Origin: Hydractinia symbiolongicarpus
Taxonomy: Eukaryota; Cnidaria; Hydrozoa; Anthoathecata; Hydractiniidae
Reading direction: 5' to 3'
Length of the DNA: 64,000 nucleotides
Assembly (NCBI RefSeq): GCF_029227915.1
Contig: NC_079877.1
Coordinates: 2,046,001 to 2,110,000, forward strand
This document shows positions 25,423 through 39,500 of the stretch, piece by piece. The position numbers were made by a program, and so were the translations under genes. Within the stretch, counting starts at the first letter, position 1, and each line of letters starts with the position of its first letter. The notes below the pieces were generated by a model. It saw only the letters and a list, made by a program, of their open reading frames with translations, was not told the DNA's origin and searched no databases.

Positions 25423-28154
25423 TATAAGTGTGATAAATGAGACAATTGGACTCCAAGAAAGAACGTTCTTCTTAATTTGACATGATTGCCGGAACTCAGC
25501 GATTACACTGGACCCTGTGGTAGCAATTCATTTAAAAATTTAGATAAATAAGTCATTTTTACTGTGGGACCAATCCTAGCCGTTAGCGGGCGCTGAAGAT
25601 ATAGAGACAGTTTCAGAAACTCCATTTCATTGTCTTTCTAACGGTGTCAATCTGTTTGAGTTACAACAGTTGCGTCACATATTCGTACCAAAATGTATTT
25701 AGTGATTTTCTTCGGATATTACTTTTACTTACAGTTTCTAAAACCAAATTTCATTGATTTTCTAACGCTGTCAATCCGTTTGAATTACAACGGTTGCATC
25801 ACACATTCGTGCCAACATGTATTTAGTGATTTTTTTACGATATTACTAAGTTGTATCGCTTTCAACAGTGAAACGATTGACTGTGGGAATTAATTCAACT
25901 GATTCTGGACTGTGACCTTATAAATGTGATTATTGCGCCAACTGGTCTCCAAGGAATAACATTCCTCTTAATTTGATATGATTCCTGGAATTCAGCGGTT
26001 ACATTAGGCTCTGCGGTAGCGCTTTATTTAAAAATTTAGATAAATAAGATTTTCCTACTGTGGGACCAATCCCGGCCGTTAGCACGCGCTGAAGAAATAA
26101 AGACATTCTCAAAAACTACATTTCATTGATTTCTTGGCGGTATAATTCCGTTTGAGTTACAACGGTTGCGTCACATATTCGTACCAACATGTATTTAGCG
26201 ATATTTTTCTGATATTACAAGGTTGCATCGCTTCTAACAGTGAAACGATTGACTGTGGGACTTAATTGAACAAACTTTGGACTGTGACCTCATAAGTGTG
26301 ATAAATTAGACAATTGGACTACAAGAAAGAACATTCTTCTTAGTTTGACATGATTGCCGGAACTCAGCGATTACACTGGACCCAGTGGTAGCGATTCATT
26401 TAAAAATTTAGATAAATAAGTCATTTTTTACTGTGGGACCAATCCTAGCCGTTATTGCGCGCTGAAGAAATAGAGACAGTTTCTAAAACTAAATTTCATT
26501 GATTTTCTAACGGAGTCAATTCGTTTGAGTTACAATGGTTGCGTCACATATTCGTACCAACATGTATTTAGTGATTTTTTTCCGATATTACTAAGTTGTA
26601 TCGCTTTCAACAGTGAAACGATTGACTGTGGGTCTTAATTGAACTGATTTTGGACTTTGACCTCATAAGTGTGATAAATGAGACAATTGGACTCCAAGAA
26701 AGAACGTTCTTCTTAATTTGACATGTTTGCCGGAACTCAGCGATTACACTGGACCCAGTGGTAGCGATTCATTTAATAATTTAGATAAATAAGTCATTTT
26801 TTACTGTGGAACCAATCCTAGCCGTTATCGCGCGCTGAAGAAATAGAGACAGGTTCTTAAAACTCCATTTCATTGATTTTCTAACGGTGTCAATCCGCTT
26901 GACTGACAACGGTTGCGTCACACATTCGTACCAACATGTATTTAGTGATTTTTTTCCATTATTACTAAGTTGTATCGCTTTCCACAGTGAAACGATTGAC
27001 TGTGGGACTTAATTAAACTGATTTTGGACTTTGACCTTATAAATATGATAAATGAGTCATTTTGACTACAAGAAATGATATTCTTCTTAATTTGACATGA
27101 TTGCTGGAACTCAGCGATTACACTGGGCTCTGCGGTAGCGCTTTACTTAAAAATTTAGATAAATAAGATTTTCCTACTGTGTGACCAATCCTGGCCGTTA
27201 GCACGCGCTGAAGAAAAAAAGACATTCTCAAAAACTACATTTCATTGATTTCTTGGCTTTATAATTCCGTTTGAGTTACAACGGTTGCGTCACATATTCG
27301 TACCAACATGTATTTAGTGATTTCCTTCCGATATTACTAAGTTGTATCGCTTTTAACAGTGAAACGATTGACCGTGGGAATTAATTTAACTGATTCTGGA
27401 CTGTGACCTTATAAAAGTGATTAATGCGCCAATTGGTCTCCAAGGAATAACATTCTTCTTAATTTGATATGATTGCTGGAATTTAGCGGTTACATTAGGC
27501 TCTGCGGTAGCGCTTTATTTAAAAATTTAGATAAATAAGATTTTCCTACTGTGGGACCAATCCTGGCCGTTAGCACGCGCTGAAGAAAAAAAGACATTCT
27601 CAAAAACTACATATCATTGATTTCTTGGCGGTATAATTCCGTTTGAGTTACAACGGTTGCGTCACATATTCGTACCAACATGTGTTTAGCGAAAGTATTC
27701 GGATATTACTAGGTTGCATCGCTTTTAACTGTGAAACGTTTGACTGTGCGACTTAATTGAACTGATTTTGGACTTTGACCTTATAAATGTTATAAGTGAG
27801 ACAATTGGACTCCAAGAAATAACATTCTTCTTAATTTGACATGATTGCTGGAACTCAGCGATTACACTGGGCGCTGTGGTAGCGCTTTATTTTAAAATTA
27901 AGATAAATAAGTCTTTTTTTACTATGGGACCAATCCTAGCCGTTATCGCGCGCTGAAGAAATAGAGACAGTTTCAAAAACCACATTTCATTGACTTTCTA
28001 ACGGTGTCAATCCGTTTGACTTACAACAGTTGCGTCACATATTCGTACCAAAGTGTATTTAGTGATTTTCTTCGGATATTACTAAGTTGTATCGCTTTTA
28101 ACAGTTAAACGATTGACCGTGGGACTTAATTGAACTGATTTTGGACTTTGACCT
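25423..28154. repeat. HOR, 2,732 bp, copy 2
   Basis: Landmarks are 25575, 26071, 26444, 26817, 27190, 27562 and 27935, every one offset 2,732 bp from copy 1. Differences are isolated bases (for example gactgacaacgg versus gacttacaacgg, and caactggtctcc versus caattggtctcc). The equal offset at every landmark shows that no indel has accumulated since the duplication. Confidence 0.92.
25575..26070. repeat. 496 bp irregular unit no. 5
   Basis: The junction filler ttttacttac lies at 25723-25732. It is the direct 2,732 bp copy of unit 4, with one private change in the repeated part (gttgcatcacacattcg for gttgcgtcacacattcg). Confidence 0.92.
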
Positions 28155-30020
28155 TATAAATGTTATAAGTGAGACATATGGACTCCAAGAAATAACATTC
28201 TTCTTAATTTGACATGATTGCTGGAATTCAGAGATTACATTAGGCTCTGTGGTAGCGCTTTGTTTAAAAGTTAAGATATATAAGTCATTTTTTACTGTGG
28301 GACCAATCCTAGCCGTTAGTTCGCGCTAAAGAAATAGAGACAGCTTCAAAAAGTACATTTCATTGACTTTCTAACGGTGTCAATCCGTTTGAGTTACAAC
28401 GGTTGCGTCACATATTCGTACCAACATGTATTTAGTGATTTTTTTCCGATATTACTAAGTTGTATCGCTTTTAACAGTGAAACGATTGACAGTGGGAATT
28501 AATTCAGCTGATTCTGGACTGTGACCTTATAAATGTGATTAATGCGCCAATTGATCTCCAAGGAATAACATTCTTCTTAATTTGATATGATTCCTAGAAT
28601 TCAGCGGTTACATTACGGTCTGCGGTAGCGCTTTATTTGAAAATTTAGATAAATAAGATATTCCTACTGTGGGACCAATCCTGGCCGTTAGCACGCGCTG
28701 AAGAAATAAAGACATTCTCAAAAACTACATTTCATTGATTTCTTGACGGTATAATTCCGTTTGAGTTACAACGGTTGCGTCACATATTCGTACCAACATG
28801 TATTTAGCGAAAGTATTCGGATATTACTAGATTGCATCGCTTTTAACTGTGAAACGTTTGATTGTGCGACTTAATTGAACTGATTTTGGACTTTGACCTT
28901 TTAAATGTTATAAGTGAGACAATTGGACTCCAAGAAATAACATTCTTCTTAATTTGACATGATTGCTGGAACTCAGCGATTACACTGGGCGCTGTGGTAG
29001 CGCTTTATTTAAAAATTAAGATAAATAAGTCTTTTTTTACTTTGGGACCAATCCTTGCCGTAATTGCGCGCTGAAGAAATAGAGACAGTTTCAAAAACAC
29101 ATTTAATTGACTTTCTAACGGTGTCAATCCGTTTGAGTTACAACAGTTGCGTCACATATTCGTATCAAAATGTATTTAGTGATTTTCTTCGGATATTACT
29201 AAGTTGTATCGCTTTTAACAGTGAAACGATTGAATGTGGGAATTATTTGGACTGATTCAGGACTGTGACCTTATAAATGTGATAAATGAGGCAATATGTC
29301 TCCAAGGAATAACATTCTTCTTAATTTGACATGATTGCTGGAATTCAGCGATTACATTAGGCTCTGTGGTAGCGCTTTTTTAAAAATTTAGATAAATAAG
29401 TCATTTTTTACTGTGGGACCAATCCTAGCCGTTAGTTCGCGCTGAAAAAATAGAGACAGCTTCAAAAAGTACATTTCATTGACTTTCTAACGGTGTCAAT
29501 CTGTTTGAAATACAACGGTTGGTTCACATATTCGTACCAACATGTATTTAGCGAAAGTATTCGAATATTACTAGGTTACATCGCTTCTAACAGTGAAACC
29601 ATTGACTGTGGGACTTAATTGAACTAACTTTGGACTGTGACCTCATAAGTGTGATAAATGAGACAATTGGACTCCAAGAAAAAACATTCTTCTTAATTTG
29701 ACATGATTGCCGTAACTCAGCGATTACACTGGACCCAGTGGTAGCGATTCATTTAATAATTTAGATAAATAAGTCATTTTTTACTGTGGAACCAATCCTA
29801 GCCGTTATCGCGCGCTGAAGAAATAGAGACAGGTTCTTAAAACTAAATTTCATTGATTTTCTAACGGAGTCAATCCGTTTGAGTTACAACGGTTGCGTCA
29901 CATATTCGTACCAACATGTATTTAGTGATTTTTTATCGATGTTACTAAGTTGTATCGCTTTCATCAGTGAAACGATTGACTGTGGGACTTAATTGAGCTG
30001 ATTTTGGACTTTGACCTTAT
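28155..30020. repeat. Satellite block assembled from two distant segments
   Basis: Landmarks are 28308, 28680, 29053, 29424 and 29797. The first three match 6447, 6819 and 7192 at a constant offset of 21,861 bp, sharing private variants gttcgcgctaaagaaatag, gattgacagtgggaatta and ttacattacggtctgcgg. The last three match 21726, 22097 and 22470 at a constant offset of 7,327 bp. The block is thus a junction between two pre-existing array segments. Confidence 0.87.
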
Positions 30021-32751
30021 AAATGTTATAACTGAGACAATTGGACTCCAAGAAATAACATTCTTCTTAATTTGACATGATTGCTGGAACTCAGCGATTA
30101 CACTGGGCGCTGTGGTAGCGCTTTATTTAAAAATTAAGATAAATAAGTCTTTTTTTACTGTGGGACCAATCCTTGCTGTTATCGCGCGCTGAAGAAATAG
30201 AGACAGTTTCAAAAACCACATTTCATTGACTTTCTAACGGTGTCAATCTGTTTGAGTTACAACAGTTGCGTCACATATTCGTACCAAAATGTATTTAGTG
30301 ATTTTCTTCGGATATTACTTTTACTTACAGTTTCTAAAACCAAATTTCATTGATTTTCTAACGCTGTCAATCCGTTTGAGTTACAACGGTTGCGTCACAC
30401 ATTCGTGCCAACATGTATTTAATGATTTTTTTACGATATTACTAAGTTGTATCGCTTTCAACAGTGAAACGATTGACTGTGGGACTTAATTGAACTGATT
30501 TTGGACTTTGACCTTATAAATGTGATAAATGAGTCATTTTGACTACAAGAAATGATATTCTTCTTAATTTGACATGATTGCTGGAACTCAGCGATTACAC
30601 TGGGCGCTATGGTAGCGCTTTGTTTAAAAGTTAATATAAAAAAGTCATTTACTACTGTGGAAACAATCCTAGCCGTTATCGCGCGCTGAAGAAGTAGAGA
30701 CAGTTTCAAAAACTACATTTCATTGAATTCTTGGCGGTATAATTCCATTTGAGTTACAACGGTTGCGTCACATATTCGTACCAACATGTATTTAGCGAAA
30801 GTATTCGGATATTACTAGGTTGCATCGCTTTTAACTGTGAAACGTTTGACTGTGCGACTTAATTGAACTGATTTTGGACTTTGACCTTATAAATGTTATA
30901 AGTGAGACAATTGGACTCCAAGAAATAACATTCTTCTTAATTTGACATGATTGCTGGAACTCAGCGATTACATTAGGCTCTGTGGTAGCGCTTTTTTAAA
31001 AATTTAGATAAATAAGTCATTTTTACTGTGGGACCAATCCTAGCCGTTAGCGCGCGCTGAAGATATAGAGACAGTTTCAGAAACTCCATTTCATTGTCTT
31101 TCTAACGGTGTCAATCCGTTTGAGTTACAACGGTTGCGTCACATATTCGTACCAACATGTATTTAGTGATTTCCTTCCGATATTACTAAGTTGTATCGCT
31201 TTTACCAGTGAAACGATTGACCGTGGGAATTAATTCAACTGATTCTGGACTGTGACCTTATAAATTTGATTAATGCGCCAATTGGTCTCCAAAGAATAAC
31301 ATTCCTCTTAATTTGATATGATTCCTGGAATTCAGCGGTTACATTAGGCTCTGCGGTAGCGCTTTATTTAAAAATTTAGATAAATAAGATTTTCCTACTG
31401 TGGGACCAATCCTGGCCGTTAGCACGCGCTGAAGAAATAAAGACATTCTCAAAAACTACATTTCATTGATTTCTTGGCGGTATAATTCCGTTTGAGTTAC
31501 AACGGTTGCGTCACATATTCGTACCAACATGTATTTAGCAATATTTTTCTGATATTACTAGGTTGCATCGCTTCTAACAGTGAAACGATTGACTGTGGGA
31601 CTTAATTGAACTAACTTTGGACTGTGACCTCATAAGTGTGATAAATGAGACAATTGGACTACAAGAAAGAACATTCTTCTTAGTTTGACATGATTGCCGG
31701 AACTCAGCGATTACACTGGACCCAGTGGTAGCGATTCATTTAAAAATTTAGATAAATAAGTCATTTTTTACTGTGGGACCAATCCTAGCCGTTATCGCGC
31801 GCTGAAGGAATAGAGACAGTTTCTAAAACTAAATTTCATTGATTTTCTAACGGAGTCAATCCGTTTGAGTTACAACGGTTGCGTCACATATTCGTACCAA
31901 CATGTATTTAGTGATTTTTTTCCGATATTACTAAGTTGTATCGCTTTCAACAGTGAAACGATTGACTGTGGGTCTTAATTGAACTGATTTTGGACTTTGA
32001 CCTCATAAGTGTGATAAATGAGACAATTGGACTCCAAGAAAGAACGTTCTTCTTAATTTGACATGTTTGTCGGAACTCAGCGATTACACTGGACCCTGTG
32101 GTAGCGATGCATTTAAAAATTTAGGTAAATAAGTCGTTTTTACTGTGGGACCAATCCTAGCCGTTAGCGCGCGCTGAAGATATAGAGACAGTTTCAAAAA
32201 CTCCATTTCATTGTCTTTCTAACGGTGTCAATCCGTTTGAGTTACAACGGTTGCGTCACACATTCGTACCAACATGTATTTAGGGATTTTTTTCCGATAT
32301 TACTAAGTTGTATCGCTTTCAACAGTGAAACGATTGACTGTGGGACTTAATTGAGCTGATTTTGGACTTTGACCTTATAAATGTGATAAATGAGTCATTT
32401 TGACTACAAGACATGATATTCTTCTTAATTTGACATGATTGCTGGAACTCAGCGATTACGCTGGGCAGTGTGGTAGCGCTTTGTTTAAAAGTTAAGATAA
32501 ATAAGTCATTTATTACTGTGGAAACAATCCTAGCCGTTATCGCGCGCTGAAGAAGTAGAGACAGTTTCAAAAACTAAATTTCATTGACTTTCTAACGGTG
32601 TCAATCCGTTTGAGTTACAATGGTTGCGTCACATATTCGTACGAACATGTATTTAGTGATTTCCTTCCGATATTACTAAGTTGTATCGCTTTTAACAGTT
32701 AAACGATTGACCGTGGGACTTAATTGAACCGATTTTGGACTTTGACCTTAT
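30021..32751. repeat. HOR, 2,731 bp, copy 1
   Basis: Landmarks are 30171, 30668, 31039, 31411, 31784, 32156 and 32529. The first five recur at +2,731 and the last two at +3,846. Order is irregular A unit, E, D/B, C, B/A, B, E. Markers include ccttgctgttatcgcg and gttaatataaaaaagtc. The 2,731 bp period is close to the 2,732 bp HOR at 22.7 kb, but the unit order differs, so it is not simply another copy of that HOR. Confidence 0.9.
30171..30667. repeat. 497 bp irregular unit no. 6
   Basis: The junction filler ttttacttac lies at 30319-30328. The repeated part carries tatttaatgattttttta, shared only with unit 7. It is followed by an E monomer, unlike units 1 and 3-5, which are followed by a C monomer. 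Confidence 0.92.
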
Positions 32752-34731
32752 AAATGTTATAAGTGAGACAATTGGACTCCAAGAAATAACATTCTTCTTA
32801 ATTTGACATGATTGCTGGAACTCAGCGATTACACTGGGCGCTGTGGTAGCGCTTTATTTAAAAATTAAGATAAATAAGTCTTTTTTTACTGTGGGACCAA
32901 TCCTTGCTGTTATCGCGCGCTGAAGAAATAGAGACAGTTTCAAAAACCACATTTCATTGACTTTCTAACGGTGTCAATCTGTTTGAGTTACAACAGTTGC
33001 GTCACATATTCGTACCAAAATGTATTTAGTGATTTTCTTCGGATATTACTTTTACTTACAGTTTCTAAAACCAAATTTCATTGATTTTCTAACGCTGTCA
33101 ATCCGTTTGAGTTACAACGGTTGCGTCACACATTCGTGCCAACATGTATTTAATGATTTTTTTACGATATTACTAAGTTGTATCGCTTTCAACAGTGAAA
33201 CGATTGACTGTGGGACTTAATTGAACTGATTTTGGACTTTGACCTTATAAATGTGATAAATGAGTCATTTTGACTACAAGAAATGATATTCTTCTTAATT
33301 TGACATGATTGCTGGAACTCAGCGATTACACTGGGCGCTGTGGTAGCGCTTTGTTTAAAAGTTAATATAAAAAAGTCATTTATTACTGTGGAAACAATCC
33401 TAGCCGTTATCGCGCGCTGAAGAAGTAGAGACAGTTTCAAAAACTACATTTCATTGATTTGTTGGCGGTATAATTCTGTTTGAGTTACAACGGTTGCGTC
33501 ACATATTCGTACCAACATGTATTTAGCGAAAGTATTCGGATATTACTACGTTGCATCGCTTTTAACTGTGAAACGTTTGACTGTGCGACTTAATTGAACT
33601 GATTTTGGACTTTGACCTTATAAATGTTATAAGTGAGACAATTGGACTCCAAGAAATAACATTCTTCTTAATTTGACATGATTGCTGGAACTCAGCGATT
33701 ACATTAGGCTCTGTGGTAGCGCTTTTTTAAAAATTTAGATAAATAAGTCATTTTTACTGTGGGACCAATCCTAGACGTTAGCGCGCGCTGAAGATATAGA
33801 GACAGTTTCAGAAACTCCATTTCATTGTCTTTCTAACGGTGTCAATCCGTTTGAGTTACAACGGTTGCGTCACATATTCGTACCAACATGTATTTAGTGA
33901 TTTCCTTCCGATATTACTAAGTTGTATCGCTTTTAACAGTGAAACGATTGACCGTGGAAATTAATTCAACTGATTCTGGACTGTGACCTTATAAATTTGA
34001 TTAATACGCCAATTGGTCTCCAAAGAATAACATTCCTCTTAATTTGATATGATTCCTGGAATTCAGCGGTTACATTAGGCTCTGCGGTAGCGCTTTATTT
34101 AAAAATTTAGATAAATAAGACTTTCCTACTGTGGGACCAATCCTGGCCGTTAGCACGCGCTGAAGAAATAAAGACATTCTCAAAAACTACATTTCATTGA
34201 TTTCTTGGCGGTATAATTCCGTTTGAGTTACAACGGTTGCGTCACAAATTCGTACCAACATGTATTTAGCAATATTTTTCTGATATTACTAGGTTGCATC
34301 GCTTCTAACAGTGAAACGATTGACTGTGGGACTTAATTGAACTAACTTTGGACTGTGACCTCATAAGTGTGATAAATGAGACAATTGGACTACAAGAAAG
34401 AACATTCTTCTTAGTTTGACATGATTGCCGGAACTCAGCGATTACACTGGACCCAGTGGTAGCGATTCATTTAAAAATTTAGATAAATAAGTCATTTTTT
34501 ACTGTGGGACCAATCCTAGCCGTTATCGCGCGCTGAAGGAATAGAGACAGTTTCTAAAACTAAATTTCATTGATTTTCTAACGGAGTCAATCCGTTTGAG
34601 TTACAACGGTTGCGTCACATATTCGTACCAACATGTATTTAGTGATTTTTTTCCGATATTACTAAGTTGTATCGCTTTCAACAGTGAAACGATTGACTGT
34701 GGGTCTTAATTGAACTGATTTTGGACTTTGA
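32752..34731. repeat. HOR, 2,731 bp, copy 2 (interrupted by a trimer duplication)
   Basis: Landmarks are 32902, 33399, 33770, 34142 and 34515, each 2,731 bp after copy 1. Homology to copy 1 breaks at about 34731, where the sequence jumps back to repeat the preceding three monomers. It resumes near 35850 (offset about 3,846). Confidence 0.88.
32902..33398. repeat. 497 bp irregular unit no. 7
   Basis: The junction filler ttttacttac lies at 33050-33059. It is the 2,731 bp copy of unit 6. No irregular unit of this kind is found after it, so the family is confined to 15.4-33.4 kb. Confidence 0.92.
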
Positions 34732-36589
34732 CCTTATAAATGTTATAAGTGGGACAATTGGACTCCAAGAAATAACATTCTTCTTAATTTGACATGATTG
34801 CTGGAACTCAGCGATTACATTAGGCTCTGTGGTAGCGCTTTTTTAAAAATTTAGATAAATAAGTCATTTTTACTGTGGGACCAATCCTAGCCGTTAGCGC
34901 GCGCTGAAGATATAGAGACAGTTTCAGAAACTCCATTTCATTGTCTTTCTAACGGTGTCAATCCGTTTGAGTTACAACGGTTGCGTCACATATTCGTACC
35001 AACATGTATTTAGTGATTTCCTTCCGATATTACTAAGTTGTATCGCTTTTAACAGTGAAACGATTGACCGTGGAAATTAATTCAACTGATTCTGGACTGT
35101 GACCTTATAAATTTGATTAATACGCCAATTGGTCTCCAAAGAATAACATTCCTCTTAATTTGATATGATTCCTGGAATTCAGCGGTTACATTAGGCTCTG
35201 CGGTAGCGCTTTATTTAAAAATTTAGATAAATAAGATTTTCCTACTGTGGGACCAATCCTGGCCGTTAGCACGCGCTGAAGAAATAAAGACATTCTCAAA
35301 AACTACATTTCATTGATTTCTTGGCGGTATAATTCCGTTTGAGTTACAACGGTTGCGTCACAAATTCGTACCAACATGTATTTAGCAATATTTTTCTGAT
35401 ATTACTAGGTTGCATCGCTTCTAACAGTGAAACGATTGACTGTGGGACTTAATTGAACTAACTTTGGACTGTGACCTCATAAGTGTGATAAATGAGACAA
35501 TTGGACTACAAGAAAGAACATTCTTCTTAGTTTGACATGATTGCCGGAACTCAGCGATTACACTGGACCCAGTGGTAGCGATTCATTTAAAAATTTAGAT
35601 AAATAAGTCATTTTTTACTGTGGGACCAATCCTAGCCGTTATCGCGCGCTGAAGGAATAGAGACAGTTTCTAAAACTAAATTTCATTGATTTTCTAACGG
35701 AGTCAATCCGTTTGAGTTACAACGGTTGCGTCACATATTCGTACCAACATGTATTTAGTGATTTTTTTCCGATATTACTAAGTTGTATCGCTTTCAACAG
35801 TGAAACGATTGACTGTGGGTCTTAATTAAACTGATTTTGGACTTTGACCTCATAAGTGTGATAAATGAGACAATTGGATCCAAGAAAGAACGTTCTTCTT
35901 AATTTGACATGTTTGTCGGAACTCAGCGACTACACTGGACCCTGTGGTAGCGATTCATTTAAAAATTTAGGTAAATAAGTCGTTTTTACTGTGGGACCAA
36001 TCCTAGCCGTTAGCGCGCGCTGAAGATATAGAGACAGTTTCAAAAACTCCATTTCATTGTCTTTCTAACGGTGTCAATCCGTTTGAGTTACAACGGTTGC
36101 GTCACACATTCGTACCAACATGTATTTAGGGATTTTTTTCCGATATTACTAAGTTGTATCGCTTTCAACAGTGAAACGATTGACTGTGGGACTTAATTGA
36201 GCTGATTTTGGACTTTGACCTTATAAATGTGATAAATGAGTCATTTTGACTACAAGACATGATATTCTTCTTAATTTGACATGATTGCTGGAACTCAGCG
36301 ATTACGCTGGGCAGTGTGGTAGCGCTTTGTTTAAATGTTAAGATAAATAAGTCATTTATTACTGTGGAAACAATCCTAGCCGTTATCGCGCGCTGAAGAA
36401 GTAGAGACAGTTTCAAAAACTACATCTCATTGACTTTCTAACGGTGTCAATCCGTTTGAGTTACAATGGTTGCGTCACATATTCGTACCAACATGTATTT
36501 AGTGATTTCCTTCCGATATTACTAAGTTGTATCGCTTTTAACAGTTAAACGATTGACCGTGGGACTTAATTGAACTGATTTTGGACTTT
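33241..36589. repeat. Nonamer HOR, 3,349 bp, copy 1, with nested trimer duplication
   Basis: Landmarks are 33399, 33770, 34142, 34515, 34886, 35258, 35631, 36002 and 36375. All nine recur at +3,349. Inside it a 1,116 bp trimer is duplicated: 33770, 34142, 34515 and then 34886, 35258, 35631. The trimer order is D/B, C, B/A. The trimer junction is near 34731 (ttgaccttataaatgttat). Confidence 0.92.
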
Positions 36590-39500
36590 GACCTTATAAA
36601 TGTGATAAATGAGTCATTTTGACTACAAGAAATGATATTCTTCTTAATTTGACATGATTGCTGGAACTTAGCGATTACACTGGGCGCTGTGGTAGCGCTT
36701 TGTTTAAAAGTTAATATAAAAAAGTCATTTATTACTGTGGAAACAATCCTAGCCGTTATCGCGCGCTGAAGAAGTAGAGACAGTTTCAAAAACTACATTT
36801 CATTGATTTCTTGGCGGTATAATTCCGTTTGAGTTACAACGGTTGCGTCACATATTCGTACCAACATGTATTTAGCGAAAGTATTCGGATATTACTAGGT
36901 TGCATCGCTTTTAACTGTGAAAAGTTTGACTGTGCGACTTAATTGAACTGATTTTGGACTTTGACCTTATAAATGTTATAAGTGAGACAATTGGACTCCA
37001 AGAAATAACATTCTTCTTAATTTGACATGATTGCTGGAACTCAGCGATTACATTAGGCTCTGTGGTAGCGCTTTTTTAAAAATTTAGATAAATAAGTCAT
37101 TTTTACTGTGGGACCAATCCTAGCCGTTAGCGCGCGCTGAAGATATAGAGACAGTTTCAGAAACTCCATTTCATTGTCTTTCTAACGGTGTCAATCCGTT
37201 TGAGTTACAACGGTTGCGTCACATATTCGTACCAACATGTATTTAGTGATTTCCTTCCGATATTACTAAGTTGTATCGCTTTTAACAGTGAAACGATTGA
37301 CCGTGGAAATTAATTCAACTGATTCTGGACTGTGACCTTATAAATTTGATTAATGCGCCAATTGGTCTCCAAAGAATATCATTCCTCTTAATTTGATATG
37401 ATTCCTGGAATTCAGCGGTTACATTAGGCTCTGCGGTAGCGCTTTATTTAAAAATTTAGATAAATAAGATTTTCCTACTGTGGGACCAATCCTGGCCGTT
37501 AGCACGCGCTGAAGAAATAAAGACATTCTCAAAAACTACATTTCATTGATTTCTTGGCGGTATAATTCCGTTTGAGTTACAACGGTTGCGTCACATATTC
37601 GTACCAACATGTATTTAGCAATATTTTTCTGATATTACTAGGTTGCATCGCTTCTAACAGTGAAACGATTGACTGTGGGACTTAATTGAACTAACTTTGG
37701 ACTGTGACCTCATAAGTGTGATAAATGAGACAATTGGACTACAAGAAAGAACATTCTTCTTAGTTTGACATGATTGCCGGAACTCAGCGATTACACTGGA
37801 CCCAGTGGTAGCGATTCATTTAAAAATTTAGATAAATAAGTCATTTTTTACTGTGGGACCAATCCTAGCCGTTATCGCGCGCTGAAGGAATAGAGACAGT
37901 TTCTAAAACTAAATTTCATTGATTTTCTAACGGAGTCAATCCGTTTGAGTTACAACGGTTGCGTCACATATTCGTACCAACATGTATTTAGCGAAAGTAT
38001 TCGGATATTACTAGGTTGCATCGCTTTTAACTGTGAAACGTTTGACCGTGCGACTTAATTGAACTGATTTTGGACTTTGACCTTATAAATGTTATAAGTG
38101 AGACAATTGGACTCCAAGAAATAACATTCTTCTTAATTTGACATGATTGCTGGAACTCAGCGATTACATTAGGCTCTGTGGTAGCGCTTTTTTAAAAATT
38201 TAGATAAATAAGTCATTTTTACTGTGGGACCAATCCTAGCCGTTAGCGCGCGCTGAAGATATAGAGACAGTTTCAGAAACTCCATTTCATTGTCTTTCTA
38301 ACGGTGTCAATCCGTTTGAGTTACAACGGTTGCGTCACATATTCGTACCAACATGTATTTAGTGATTTCCTTCCGATATTACTAAGTTGTATCGCTTTTA
38401 ACAGTGAAACGATTGACCGTGGAAATTAATTCAACTGATTCTGGACTGTGACCTTATAAATTTGATTAATGCGCCAATTGGTCTCCAAAGAATAACATTC
38501 CTCTTAATTTGATATGATTCCTGGAATTCAGCGGTTACATTAGGCTCTGTGGTAGCGCTTTATTTAAAAATTTAGATAAATAAGATTTTCCTACTGTGGG
38601 ACCAATCCTGGCCGTTAGCACGCGCTGAAGAAATAAAGACATTCTCAAAAACTACATTTCATTGATTTCTTGGCGGTATAATTCCGTTTGAGTTACAACG
38701 GTTGCGTCACATATTCGTACCAACATGTATTTAGCAATATTTTTCTGATATTACTAGGTTGCATCGCTTCTAACAGTGAAACGATTGACTGTGGGACTTA
38801 ATTGAACTAACTTTGGACTGTGACCTCATAAGTGTGATAAATGAGACAATTGGACTACAAGAAAGAACATTCTTCTTAGTTTGACATGATTGCCGGAACT
38901 CAGCGATTACACTGGACCCAGTGGTAGCGATTCATTTAAAAATTTAGATAAATAAGTCATTTTTTACTGTGGGACCAATCCTAGCCGTTATCGCGCGCTG
39001 AAGGAATAGAGACAGTTTCTAAAACTAAATTTCATTGATTTTCTAACGGAGTCAATCCGTTTGAGTTACAACGGTTGCGTCACATATTCGTACCAACATG
39101 TATTTAGTGATTTTTTTCCGATATTACTAAGTTGTATCGCTTTCAACAGTGAAACGATTGACTGTGGGTCTTAATTGAACTGATTTTGGACTTTGACCTC
39201 ATAAGTGTGATAAATGAGACAATTGGACTCCAAGAAAGAACGTTCTTCTTAATTTGACATGTTTGTCGGAACTCAGCGATTACACTGGACCCTGTGGTAG
39301 CGATTCATTTAAAATTTAGGTAAATAAGTCGTTTTTACTGTGGGACCAATCCTAGCCGTTAGCGCGCGCTGAAGATATAGAGACAGTTTCAAAAACTCCA
39401 TTTCATTGTCTTTCTAACGGTGTCAATCCGTTTGAGTTACAACGGTTGCGTCACACATTCGTACCAACATGTATTTAGGGATTTTTTTCCGATATTACTA

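Noticed and set aside
29960-29990. Hammerhead ribozyme, as carried by some animal satellites
   Set aside because: The monomer has a conserved gtgaaacgatt, but no CTGATGA core at a suitable distance on either strand. The single tcatcag near 29962 is a point variant in one copy.
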